From positions 115,552,573 to 115,616,572 of the forward strand of contig CM068367.1 in assembly GCA_034769895.1 (NCBI GenBank): DNA of 64,000 nt. Reading direction: 5' to 3'. Shown in pieces: positions 46,430 to 59,042 of the stretch. Position numbers and translations under genes: made by a program. Source of the DNA: Magicicada septendecula. Lineage: Eukaryota; Arthropoda; Insecta; Hemiptera; Cicadidae. The notes under the pieces were generated by a model. The model ran no database searches and was not told where the DNA came from. It was given only the letters and a program-made list of their open reading frames with translations. Each line of letters opens with the position of its first letter. Within the stretch, counting starts at the first letter, position 1.

Positions 46430-47040
46430 TCTTTTCGTATCACCCACTGTGGCCTACGTTTGTTTCAACTGGTTCCTCCCTTCCTTTCCTTTCTGTTCCT
46501 TGTCTCCCGTATCTCCTTCATTCTTGATCGATATCTCTTCCTCCTTTCGTCAGTCCAGATGGTACCCGTCCTCTTCTCGGGGTTTCCTGAAAACCTTGGG
46601 CATTTTTTAATTTCTTTCTGAGCGGTAAGCGTTCTTCAACTTCTTCTTGAGTAATCTGGACTTCTTCTGTGTCTTTTTCTGTCTCTTTGAACCATGTACT
46701 GGGCATTTTTAGTTGTCTGAAATAGTTAAAAATTACCCTGTTAGTCTGTCAGGATTCATTGTTTGAATATGTTCGTAGAAAGTAATTATTTTTTTCTAGT
46801 TACGTCTGTGATTTTCTCAACATGTGTGTACGCAGCTCATTATTGTGGCGTCTTCTGTACTGTTCTCCATCTTTTATCGGTCTCAAGATTTTTCTTAATA
46901 TTTTCCTTTCCGTGACTTTCAGTTCTTCCATCATCATTCAGAATCAGACACTCAGCTGCATAAAGTGCTTCCGGGCGAATTACTGTTGAATAATACCTAA
47001 GAGAAAGTTGCCATTTATTATTCTTATTTTGTATTTAACG
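46430..47040 (-). mobile_element. LINE 3' fragment (RTE-like)
   Basis: Minus strand: KWQLSLRYYSTVIRPEALYAAECLILN, RKILRKILRPIKDGEQYRR-type stretch near 46880, then a good 62-codon frame WFKETEKDTEEVQITQEEVEERLPLRKKLKNAQGFQETP followed by SGLTKGGRDI. The W-KEVEKD-EE-GIT-E-VE-R---K-KL--F-GFQE pattern marks the RTE-like group. Several stops. Confidence 0.78.
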
Positions 47041-48238
<1,198 letters not shown>

Positions 48239-48439
48239 CGCATGCGTATTAAAAATTTGTAAATCCTTATAATACAGCTTTCTTATTAAATTGGACGAGT
48301 GTAAAGTAAATATAGATGCAGTTAGATTAACTAATCTACGGTTTACACATTATTCCTGCTTCTTTCTTTTTGTGAGGGAATATCAAAATTTAAACAAAAT
48401 GCCGAAATGAAGAAATTAAAATTGTTGGCCTTAGAATAA

Positions 48440-49446
48440 CTTGAATGCAGAGAAAATTCATGACATATGGATGTAAGGTAGCAAAGTCCGAGGATTTTCT
48501 TTGAAAGGGAGACATTGTAAGGCCACCAACATCTGTGTTGAGGAAATGAAGAAGAAGAAGAGGAAGATTAATCGGCAATAATTTCAGCGAATATATGGAG
48601 GACAAATTTGTTTGCACAAAGTATTTCTTTGTAAGGACACGGCGCGAAGTTGTGTAATAAGCTGACGAAAATTCTGAAGACTAAAACAAATATACGGAAA
48701 ATAAAGTTCCCATTAAAAAAGGCTAATGCACTGGAGCTTCTCGGAATAAAGCCACGTGTCAGTAAAGTCCGGAAAGAAATGTTTTAGGCCTAACCAGAAG
48801 AGATCATTGGTGTACCTCCGTGATAAGAAAGAAAAACAAAGTTTGGGGCACGCTGTCATTCGCAAGACAGGGACAGAACACGTGGGGACTGAGCAGAACA
48901 CGTTGCTAGGACAGTGAACGATTGATAAGCGCCTGTGACAATGATATTATAAACTTAAGAAATTCAAATAGCCAAAAACGGAAAAGAATGATGGACACAG
49001 ATGAAACTGTTAGCACAAAAGAGGTACTGGCTAATGAGAGAGGACACCTTAGACGAATGGACCCAGAAAGAATTGCTAACAAAATTTTCACCTTATAGAA
49101 GAATAAAAAGACGCTAGTACAAAGGGTGAAAGAAGTTCATAAGGAGCTAGAAAACTCGAATTAGGAGAGGAAGTATATAAGAAACAGAGAAATGTTCAGA
49201 AGAAAAATTGGGTGTAGGATCTGTATGAAGAAAAATCAGGGAGACCAAAAGGGGGTTATAGGAAGGACAAGCACGAGCGAGATGATGTAATGCTGGTAAA
49301 TATGAAAAGAACTTCAGAATGAGAAGGGAGCTGTGTAATGCCATCCTACAGATGTCTGTAACGAAAAGGGGAAATAACGAAGGAATATAATAGTATTAAT
49401 AATAATTTATTATTATTATTATTATTATTTTTATTATCATTATTAT
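48440..49446 (+). mobile_element. LINE 3' half with (ATT)n-rich tail
   Basis: Encodes RKRMMDTDETVSTKEVLANERGHLRRMDPERIANKIFTL, KTLVQRVKEVHKELENSN and RNREMFRRKIGCR. This is the FFGHL-RMD--RL-KKIF...V--V-KDL-EL...RD-FRRKI block of RTE-like LINEs. The upstream 48440-48790 is weaker. The end is TAATAGTATTAATAATAATT with (ATT)n to about 49446. Confidence 0.72.
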
Positions 49447-50049
49447 GTTAATAAGTAACAATAGTGATGATGATATAATATGATTCAGGCTGCGTTTTAG
49501 GATATGCGAAATTTTAAACAATTTATTCCAAATAAAAACTTAATACTTTTTAAACACAAACATTTTCAATGACACTTTATTAAAACCAACGATTTAAGCC
49601 AATAAAATATAGTTGGAAGTTGGAACATTTTATGCGGTCATTGAAAAACAACTGTAGGCGTATATAGTTTTATTAAAACAGCACGGAAGTTTAATGAGAG
49701 AAAAATATTACAAGTTTAATTTTCAAAATAACCATAGTTTACGATTATTGCGTGAATGTGTGTCGACCTCTAGCTTGAGGATGAATTTTGTAATTGAATA
49801 CACTATTTTAATTTCATATACGACGACTGCGCTATACAGTACCAACGATTTGATATAACTTTTCATTTGACTGGCAAATGTCAACAATAAATACTCCCTA
49901 TTTATATGTCCATTTCCAAAGAACAACACTTCATCATCTGCAACTCTCAGGTTTGAAAACGGATTACATTCTATTTAATTCCAGTCTTCTACAATAGGAA
50001 ATTTTCTGAAAAAAAAAGATTAGATAACGTTTTTATTTTTTTATTTGTA

Positions 50050-50995
50050 AGTCTTTTTTTTTAATTTATTTATTTATAAGGTCGCTGCAACAGCAACAGT
50101 CATTAGCGATCACAAAAATAAAAAAAATGAATGTGTACAGATTCTTAAACATATAGTAAATATTTGTTTAATATGATGCAAAATAAAATGAGAAATATTA
50201 ACCCCCCCCCCCACAACACAAACATTACAAATACAATATATGCAGATATATAACATAAATAAAAATATAATAAATACAACACGAAGTAACAAAATATAAC
50301 AACTACATAACAATAAGTCATAATAACATATCAATCCGTTAACTTAATTATACAATTTTTAATGTTCTTATAATTTTCACAGTTCATACCTGTATTGCTG
50401 TTAACAACTGAATCTCTTTTATGAGAAGAAGTATGTTGACGGCTGTAGTCTTGTCATTTAAACTTTCCCTCACATCAGCAGGAATATTAAATTTGCTTCG
50501 TAGATGTTGAATAGCAGGGCACTCTGAAACGAGATGGAACGCTGACAAAACCGTGCCACAGTGATTACATCTAGCAGGAGGCTCACTTGTGAAGAAGTGC
50601 TTGTGAGTCAGTAGCGTGTGGCCGATGCGGAGTCTTGTTATGACCACTTGATTTCTTCCGGAGTCTGTAGCAAGTGAGTGTTGCTCGTACATATTTTTCC
50701 TCACTAGGAATAGCTTGGTGGGTGGTGGCTTAAGCCATTCATTATTCCAGTGCTCCAGAAGTTTTAAATGCAGATATTTCTTAAGGTCGTTGTGGAATAG
50801 TTTGTGAGGGTGATATTGACTCGACGTAGCAGTTTTTGCAGACCTATCAGCCATCTCGTTGTCCTTAATTCCGATGTAAGATGGTATCCAACTGAAAATA
50901 ATTTCCTTGCACTGTCTAGTTGAGATGTCAAGGGTTATATTACTTATGCCTTGAATAATGTGTTCTTTGCATTTGTAAGTCTTAATTTACACGAA
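50050..50995 (-). mobile_element. Jockey-like LINE 3' end with RNase H domain
   Basis: The minus-strand frame is open from about 50990 to 50384: KCKEHIIQGISNITLDIS, KEIIFSWIPSYIGIKDNEMADRSAK (RNase H C-terminal motif with the catalytic D of NEMAD), then QVVITRLRIGHTLLTHKHFF and the zinc-binding tail CNHCGTVLSAFHLVSECPA (C-x2-C, H, C). Order and motifs are those of jockey-type LINEs with RNase H. No stop codons in about 200 codons, so relatively young, although 5'-truncated. A ~330-bp 3' UTR ends in CAGCGACCTTATAAATAAAT and a short poly(A) (plus 50052-50062). Confidence 0.88.
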
Positions 50996-51109
50996 CCGTA
51001 AACTTCCTCGATAATTCATTAAGTTATTATTTAAACTTGGACTTCCTACGAGTTAGCTTGAAGTCGTAGTGAAGGTGTCTTTTCTGAATCACCACAATGA
51101 AAGTTTTTG

Positions 51110-51246
51110 ATTTAAGCTTACACGGCCGGTGTCAGTACTCTCCAAACTGTTAAATACCAGGCTGTTAGGCCGTGGTCGGTTGCTGTAAATTCTCGACATC
51201 GTCGGCAACGTTTCGTATCCCGCCCTCGGTGATCTTCTTCAGGCAA
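51110..51246 (-). ncRNA. Hammerhead-like core and Penelope-like tail
   Basis: On the minus strand CTGAAGA (plus 51236-51242), a poorly paired stem II region, GAAAC (51210-51214), GTT; stem I has 2 bp (GC/GC). The body shows CCACGGCCTAACAGCCTGG and GACACCGGCCGTGTAAGC. The stem II decay suggests a dead copy. Confidence 0.5.
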
Positions 51247-51689
51247 AAAAGCGACAGAGCGTTATGAAAACAGTAAAACGGCAGATCGGGTTGCTTTTAC
51301 CAGAAAAAAGTGTCGGGTATCGTTTACCCTAAGATTGCATTTCACTACATGCACTAAGAATAAATTCAACAGGATCTTCAGTGAGCGCTGTTATTACCAG
51401 ATTATAGTCACGCAAACGACAACGAAAGAAGAAATAAAAAAGAACGTATAGGGAAAATAAATTAAGTGATATAACGAAATAAACTTAAAGCACATGAGAA
51501 CGAACAAACAAGGCTTGAGAAGAACACGAAGGAAACAAACTCCTGTGTAAATAATACCAGCGTTCACTGTACACAGTACAGTAAACAAAACAACAGTACC
51601 GGTAGTGAATTTTCATTCATTATCTGTTCTTAACCTGTCTGTACGTACGTTTCTGTCGTTGCTGCTGCTACTACTACTACTACTAATAA

Positions 51690-52085
51690 TAATAATAATA
51701 ATAATAGCTATTATAGGTGTTGTTGTCGTTCTTATTATTGTTTCTATTTGTCACTATCACTATGTCTCATCTTTTCACTATGTCTCTTCTTCCTGTCTTC
51801 AGTCCACTTTTAACCTGCGTTTTTCTCTCTCTACCCTGGACTCCTTCAATTTCTAACATTTTTGGCCGAAAAACTTCTCTTTCAATTGCTCCTTCTGCGT
51901 TTATGTTATTTTTTTTCTAAATCCTTTTCTACTTCTTTAATCCAACTTGATGTTGACTTCTTTCCCCATAAATATCTGAAGATCTGTTTTATTAACCTAT
52001 TGTCGTTCTTTCTATATAAATTTTCAAAAAATACTAATCTTCTTTTTCTCACTGTTTCTGTTATATTTTCTATACTTTGGTATAT
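51690..52085 (-). mobile_element. LINE 3' fragment with trinucleotide tail
   Basis: Minus strand encodes ENITETVRKRRLVFFENLYRKNDNRLIKQIFRYLW then KSTSSWIKEVEKDLEKK, the FFGHLYRM--NRL-KQIF-Y-W...W-KEV-KDLE pattern of RTE-like LINEs. The 3' side runs into (ATT)/(AGT) repeats at about 51672-51712. Confidence 0.78.
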
Positions 52086-52101
52086 GTTGTTGTTGTTGGT
52101 G

Positions 52102-52130
52102 TTCTTCTTCTTCTTCTTCTTCTTCTTCTT

Positions 52131-52200
<70 letters not shown>
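52102..52200. repeat. (TTC)n(TTA)n microsatellite
   Basis: About 19 TTC units followed by about 14 TTA units. It lies between the 5' side of the minus-strand LINE at 51690 and the start of the plus-strand R1-like piece. Confidence 0.95.
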
Positions 52201-52201
<1 letters not shown>

Positions 52202-52204
52202 TTT

Positions 52205-52603
52205 TTCTCCCAATGAAGACGCCGTGCACACCATTTTCAAGTGCTTCGGATTCAGAAGAGAGATGATGGCACCAGAGATGGAGCTCGGGCAGTTCACGCC
52301 CAAGAGTGTTGTTGACATTATGGTTCGAAGCAAGAAGGAATGGGACATTTACTCGGTGCATTTCTGCATTTATTCAATGCGTCCTACTAGAAAAGAAAAG
52401 AAAGGCCCAACTTGCACCCAACGAGCAGTAAAAGATAAGGGACAATTTAGAAGGGGCCCGATAAGGGCGCAATAGGTTCCATCCTGAAGTAATACGCTAA
52501 GTGTTCCAGGATGCATATGAATGGCTGAATGAGAGGTGTGAGCGAGTCCCAAACACCAGATGACACACGGTTTCCTCTCACGGTGCATTTCCTCCCTTTT
52601 AAA

Positions 52604-52604
<1 letters not shown>
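52205..52604 (+). mobile_element. R1-like LINE 3' fragment
   Basis: A plus-strand frame reads NEDAVHTIFKCFGFRREMMAPE, MELGQFTPKSVVDIMVRSKKEWDIYSVHFCIYSM. This matches the D--EHTLF-C--W--ER--L...LTPEN-V--ML-SE--W--V--F---IM tail of R1-clade LINEs, including the H and C of the zinc finger. It is followed by about 200 bp of 3' UTR and sits exactly between two trinucleotide repeats. Confidence 0.72.

Positions 52605-52678
<74 letters not shown>
52605..52678. repeat. (ATT)n microsatellite
   Basis: About 24 ATT units directly after the R1-like 3' UTR. TAG and TCA repeats follow at 52741-52770 and 52831-52852. Confidence 0.95.
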
Positions 52679-52679
<1 letters not shown>

Positions 52680-52830
52680 ACTGAACATATCTTAGACTGT
52701 AAGTATAATATATTTAAAAGCTTTAAATTTAATTTTTAACTAGTAGTAGTAGTAGTAGTAGCAGTAGTACTTCTAGGCTCCCTGAGCTGCGGACTACTGT
52801 CGCTTACTATTTTGAATGAAATAATAGTCA

Positions 52831-52990
52831 TCATCATCATCATCATCATCTGCAAGGGTTAAACCAAGGATGGTTTGTTCCGCTCTCAAACAGGCAAAGA
52901 TTAGAGAGCTGGTCACTCCAGCCCTTCCTCGAACGTATAAGCCGGCTTCAGCGTACAGCCGGTGTAAGCTGTCCCTCCTCTACTTGTCAT
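52831..52990 (-). mobile_element. LINE 3' terminus with (GAT)n tail
   Basis: On the minus strand GGGCTGGAGTGACCAGCTC then TAATCTTTGCCTGTTTGAGA, AACAAACCATCCTTGGTTTAA and (GAT)n. This is the same 3' end as at 27125-27256 on the plus strand, so both are copies of one family. Confidence 0.8.
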
Positions 52991-53009
52991 TTGTCAAGTA
53001 GAGTTTTGG

Positions 53010-53330
53010 GCACCCTCTTGCCCTTGGGATGAAAAATTGTCCCTAAAGACGGACGACCTTCCATTGGTCAACGACGTATGATGCGGGAGGCAAGGAGAAA
53101 CCACTACATTAAAGATCCTTTTGGATATCTCAACAGGGAAAACTGGTCTTTTTAGTCTTGTAAGACAGCCAGTTTGTGGGAGAACACCCAAACAGAAAAT
53201 CGGACTGGACGTTAAGCCTGAAGGTGGGAACCCCACCATAGTCTTAACCTGCGATATGTTAGTAACATCTCCAAGGTACATATTCACTACTAAATTGCCC
53301 GAAATAAGGACTAGTCGGACGGATGAAATA
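53010..53330 (+). repeat. Dispersed repeat, copy A
   Basis: Shares ordered landmarks with 55966-56200: GGTCAACGA, a CCCACCA/CCCCACCA word, GTAAC-TC-T--AGG-ACAT, and AGTCGGA(C/T)GGATG at the right end. Identity is low and many indels are present. It begins GGGCACCCTCTTGCCCTTGG. Probably noncoding part of a LINE; clade not determined. Confidence 0.45.
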
Positions 53331-55965
53331 ATTTATTATTAAATAAATTTCAGTATTAGATAATTATTCAATAAACGTATATAATTTATAACGATATTAA
53401 AAGCTTTATTAAAACACTTCTTCGTCCTTTCTAAGAAGGTCTCGGATCTCAACTCCCAGCTTGAGAGAGAATACACTGATGTACTATGCAACGCAGACTC
53501 TGCCAATTACAATGCACGTATCGGAATAAGTACGTCTGAATTGTACATAGCGCCAACCCCTACGCAAGAATTGCAAGTGAGAGAGTCTGAAGCAAACCTG
53601 TTGGCGTGTAAAATAATTTCTCTCTCGGCCGGAAGTAATTTCATCGTCACTTTTTCTACATTCAAATTCTGTTTTTTCGAGAAAAAAATATTAAAATTTA
53701 ATCTCCACAGACAAAGATTATTCACTGTTTTTTCCTGATTGAAACACGCGGCGGATTTCCTCCCGGTCCCATTCACGATTAAATCTAATTTAATATCAAA
53801 GCAATTCTGATATTAAAAAAATATTCATAAGAATTTTTTCTCGAAACGAGAAATTAATTCCATCTGCCGAGAGGTGATTCGGAAACAGCGCACTTGTGTG
53901 AATTAGTTCGTGTGTTTTACAGGCCTCTGCTTTTTTTTTTTTAATAAATCTTTTCCGAGTCCGTATTCAACCAACGGTGGAGTTTAAAATTCAATTGAAA
54001 GCGAACAAACAAAGAAATAAAACATGCACGTACCAGATGTACCCATTAAATAAAAAGTTATTTATCCGCATGAAACGATTCGGTTTTTGAGATGAGACTA
54101 AACTATACCGTACGCTGCATACTCTTGAATTTCACAGGCAAAACATCGTGTATCGTACCAGTTGCTCACTAACAGATTAATTATTTACAAGAAGAATATA
54201 TTATTACTTTAAACATATTAATATAAAACATACCAAAGAATTTATGTATAAAAAAAAACTATACATAAATATGAATATATATATATATATATAATATATT
54301 TAAAATTTATAATGTTTTCAAAATTGTGTCATGTTCTGTATACACATGTTTCAAACCACTCAACATCGAAAATACACAAAAACCTAATATATACACCACA
54401 ATCACACACAATAATACCAGTTTAAAATACCAAAAACCAACATATGTTTTACTGAATATATCAGTCTACTCAGAGGTTTGTAAACGAATGATTGTGACAT
54501 CTGAAGATACTGATATATTCAGTGAAACGTATGTCAGGTGAATTGAAACGATAAAAAATACAATACAACACACACACAGACACACACACACACACACACA
54601 CACAAATATATACAACATTGCAGAAACAATAAAAAATATATTCTTGTATAAAAATGCAATGTGTTATTTATTATATACATATAGTAGGTATATTAATAGC
54701 TATATTATAGGTATATTAATAGATAGAATATACTAAAATTTATATAACGATTTGTGACGTATAAACATTATTAAAAACGCTAACAACAGCTACTTGCCAA
54801 CCTCGTAGATTTATATTTACATTTATACATATTACAACAAACATTATATTTGAAAAATATATAGCCAATACCATGTTTAGAAAAACTCGACGTTCATGTT
54901 TTTATAATGTTTGTAAAATCATACACAATTTCTTAAATAATAATAAAGACAAAATTCTGTCTATATAATCCGCTTAAATAAATGTATCTAAGACATTTAT
55001 ATGTAAAATAAAAATTATTACTTTAGTTAGTATCTGTAACTATGTATAGACAAAACAGTCAACACACAGTAAGAATAATGAATTTTAAATTTTGTCACTG
55101 ACATTATTTAATATTATTTCGTGTTTAATCATGTTTTTATTGAAACGTTAATCTATTGAAATAATGAAAGTGAATGAAATGATCTACACTAAATCTGCCT
55201 GACGTTAATCGTCTCACATCTGTGATCTGGACTGAGCCAACAGTCAGCAAACTATAATACGAAATTAGATTATAATGCCAATAACTTTTATATTTTCAGT
55301 CATACTAAACACTGTTATTATATTATTTTATTTTGTTTTTACGAGTATGTCACTGATAACATTTAGATGCAAACAAACGTTCTGTACTATAAAAAATAAG
55401 AATAATACAATTTTTTGTTGAAGATAACGTCAGTACCTTTACTTCATTAAACTTAAATATAACAAGATGATAAAATAAAAAATCCAAACAAGGTAAATGT
55501 TGGAACAGACTTATTTCTTCCTTATATGAATCAATAAATTAAAAAACCCCCTTATGCATACACGCGCGCAAACTCATATTTGGTGACGGACATTAATAAA
55601 GGTTCCTTTTAAATAGCTACATAAGCTCTTAAATGATCGTTACATTGTACTGTATGTATTTTTTCGTCTAAAGATGGTTCCCAACTGGTTTCCCTAAAGA
55701 TACACGAATACCATCAGGTGTTCACATCTGGTGGATACGGTTTAAACACACCCGATGTGACCTACTGGATTCTCTTTTGCTCAACTTATCTTGCGAGGAA
55801 TCCGTTCCTTCAGTCTTCCTGTCTGATCTCCCTTGACCAACTCTTGGGGTCTTTGACCCTGACGTTATTGTGTTTCCGAGGGCTACGGAGTTTCGTTCTT
55901 AAATACTTCAGCTTTACTACGTAATTCTTGTTTCCTGTTATTCTTTCATCGTGCCCTGTAAGGGT
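53331..55965. other. AT-rich, no gene recognised
   Basis: 2.6 kb of very AT-rich DNA, with an AT run near 54276-54298 and an (AC)n at 54569-54604. Open frames at 53507-53776, 54326-54541 and 55718-55924 have no motif. Confidence 0.45.
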
Positions 55966-56270
55966 CCGGCCAGGGTTGAAGATGACAAATGGTCAACGAT
56001 ACAGGTAAAAGAGGCAAGTTTCTCAACGGCAGAACCTACGGGCGGAAGAACCTAGAAAATGGATTTTCTACTAAAACCCAAATCAGGACCAGAGGCTAAA
56101 GCTAGCACTCCCACCACTAAACTTAATCTACAGGACGCTGGTAACGTCCTTAAAGGACATCTATCCTACTCGATAGTCACAAAGGAAGAAGTCGGATGGA
56201 TGGAAATGGATGTATTCCTTTGGGACCGGAACAAATGATTCGCCTATTCCCTGAAGGAAGAAGAAGAAGA
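55966..56270 (+). repeat. Dispersed repeat copy B with LINE (GAA)n end
   Basis: The left part is the counterpart of 53010-53330. The right end (56205-56270) reads GTATTCCTTTGGGACCGGAA, ATGATTCGCCTATTCCCTGA and GGAAGAAGAAGAAGA, the same 3' terminus as the LINE at 22290-22332 (ATTCCTTAGGGATAGGAACA..GTGATTCGCCTAGTCACTGA). So this stretch is the 3' end of an RTE-like LINE copy. Confidence 0.6.
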
Positions 56271-56946
56271 TCCATCTATAGGAAAAATAAATTATTATAA
56301 ATGCTTAATATTTAGACTAACAAACGAAAATTACGAAAATTTGAAACACATTTTAGCATGAGAATATACAGTATAACACAATATAAGTACTAATATAATA
56401 AAAGATACAACATTTGAACTAAAAGCTATATTCAAACACACGCGCGCGCGCACACACACACACAGAAAATACCATTTGCAATTATATATTTTCTAGCTAA
56501 CTAGAAGCAGTACAACTTTAAAAATACGAGAATGTTTTCTCTCGTACCTTGTTGTATTTTAAGCTTATTTGCTTCAACCGTACGATAAACGCAAAATGTG
56601 AATAGGATTAGAACATGAACCGCTCTTAATTCGTCGTCGACTAATAAGGCCAAGTATCGTAATAACTCAGGTTGAGACTAAACTTAAAGCCAAAACTAAT
56701 TACCTAAGATTAAGTAGGTCCCCTTTCATAGACACTGATTATGTCTCATATTACGCACAATGAGGACGCCCTGTAGAAAACTTTTTCTACTGGTGACAGA
56801 TTAGGATCATGACAAGCAGTGCGGCGACCACTCACTACGCTAACTAGACTCCCCCGTCTCTCGTTTACCTCTGCCCTCCACCTCCACATGTTTGACATTA
56901 ACTACGTCTTCGTTAGAGCCTAACTAATATTATAGAACTAACTAAT

Positions 56947-57049
<103 letters not shown>

Positions 57050-57128
57050 ATTTACTTTAAATCTATTTTTCTTCTTCTACACACAAGAGGGGTAGATGGG
57101 CTTGCAATTTATTCTCTTCTGAAGGAAG

Positions 57129-57342
57129 TCACTTCATCACCACGTACCTTCTTCCGCCTTTTATCTCTTCCATATACTCCTGTTTGGGCCTCCCCCCCCC
57201 TTACACCCTCAATTATATCCGCGATCACGATGATGTCACTTCATCACCACGTACCTTCTTCCGCCTTTTATCTCATCCATATACTCCTGTTTGGGCCTCC
57301 CTCCCACTACACCCTCAATTATATCCGCGATCACGATGATGA
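57129..57342. repeat. 107-bp tandem duplication
   Basis: TCACTTCATCACCACGTACC occurs at 57129 and 57236, giving a 107-bp period with two copies. Differences are few and concentrated in a C-run (CCCCCCCCC versus CCCTCCCA). The unit contains CCGCGATCACGATGATG. Confidence 0.93.
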
Positions 57343-57499
57343 TCCAGATTAAATGGCTTAGCAGGTGAGAAACCGTACTGTTTCGCCTTTCCGTACCGGT
57401 TTCAATAACTCGCTTAAAAACTTCATCGTTAGGAATTCTTTATGTCCACGATTTTCTTAAGACCTAAATCTAGCAACACAGATCAGAAGCTTTAAAATA

Positions 57500-57990
57500 G
57501 CTCCTCCCCAATTTCCTCAGCTCCTTTAAATTAGACTCTTTATATTTTACAATGGCCACAACCTTTATCCAGATATCCTAGTCTCCTCATAGATGCTTCC
57601 ACGTAATCCGTTGATAAAATTCTCCTTTCACAGGGACCAAATGGCCTGCAATTTCTCATTTTATGTGCCACCTTTTCCGGTTTCCTATCGTAGGTAAATC
57701 GGTATTAAAGGTACCTGATAAAGTACCTTTGTATACTTTAGTACAGCCGATCCACGTCTATTTATCTCCTAACTTCCTCGTTTCTTAGTCTGTCTCTTTT
57801 ATTTAATCCCCAGCACCTTCTGAAATGTTCCACCTCTGCTAACAGAATCTTCCGCTTATTTCTTACTGTTTATGTAAACTTCTGCCGTAATTTGTATATC
57901 ACGATTTCGAGTGTTAACTGATTTCCGCTTGCGCTAATCCTGATGTTCTGCTGCATACACCCTTCTTTCAATGGCGTAGCCTATTTTTTA
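57500..57990 (-). mobile_element. LINE fragment
   Basis: Minus strand near 57990-57800 reads YAIERRVYAAEHQD, RKRKSVNTRNRDIQITAEVY, and on to GTFQKVLGIK, resembling the A--RVYAAEAWTL-K-DE-RI-AAEM block of LINEs. Degenerate; boundaries are approximate. Confidence 0.5.
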
Positions 57991-59002
57991 TTTCTTCCTT
58001 TGAGCTATCAAGCGGGTTGAGGGTTTCAAATCCTCAACGGGTAGGTCTCCGATGCAAATCTTATAGGTGCATCCCATTAGGAAATCTCCTACTTCCTTTA
58101 ATGGTTGTATTAACCCTTATGATAAAATACCTCGTGAAAAATGCTGGCTCTCTATTGCTTGACTTTTCATTAACTCTGACACGCGTTCGAAGTCGAGTGT
58201 CGGGCTGACTGATGTGAGGAACATAGTGACAGAGAGGGCGGAATGGTGTGTGTGTGTTGTGTTTTCAGTACTATGTACGCTACACATTCTGAGCAGTGTA
58301 GCCTCTTTACGTTTCTCAAGACGTGGCTGTTTATTCGTTTGTGTATATATGTATGTATGTATTATGTATTATGTACTTCCGTTACGCGTACGTTGTTTGC
58401 ATAGCAAATGCATTAACAAACATATATTGCTTCTGGTTGATTCAATATCGTTATCTGGTGAATTCCTAATGTCGCGCGTGGTATTAACAAGAAAACTGGA
58501 ACGAACTAGCTAGCGAACGAATCCAGGTTACCCCAGTGATACATACAAGAATCTCTTTTGCGCGTAGACGTGATACAGCGGCAAGGAACTGGATCGTACT
58601 CAGCTGTTGTGAGCTGCAGAGAGAAACGTGATTTTAAGAAGAGCAGTCTATAAAGACAGTTTAGTGGAATACAGTGAGCTAAGTGATAGAAGGAAGACTG
58701 TGAAGAGAAGCGGAAGCTGAGAGGAGACTTAGTTTGAAATCAATTTCATTTAATCCAACTGATTTAGTGTTAGACTTTGTTTGTACTCGTATGAACATTA
58801 CAAGTGCGTGTGTTGTCGCGCACGCGCGCGAGATCGCGCGTTCGGTTTATCTCTAATTAAACCCTCTCTATTTCCTTCTGCCTTCTGTGTTCGTTAAACG
58901 GGTCGAATGTGATAATTTTCAAATACAAGTAAATTGTAATTTACAAGTAAATAAACACACTAACCTTTTTTAATCCGCCTTGTGACTTCTTTTTTATATG
59001 TA
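57991..59002. other. No gene recognised
   Basis: Includes a GC-rich GCGCGCACGCGCGCGAGATCGCGCG-type patch (about 58815-58842, alternating and self-complementary) and open plus-strand frames at 58017-58513 without motifs. 58500-58760 is A/G-rich and could be an untranslated exon; not supported. Confidence 0.35.
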
Positions 59003-59042
59003 GATGACGCGTTTCAAAGCATATGCTTCATCATCAGGTCAT
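59003..59042 (-). ncRNA. Hammerhead-like core with looped stem III
   Basis: On the minus strand CTGATGA (plus 59031-59037), one T, stem II GAAGC / GCTTT (loop ATAT, one wobble), GAAAC (59011-59015), GC, GTC. Here AC/GT can close a 2-bp stem III over a GC loop, so this copy could fold as a single unit. Stem I is GAC/ATC with one C-A mismatch next to the core. It differs in sequence from the other copies and lacks their GGACCACGGCC body. Confidence 0.55.
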
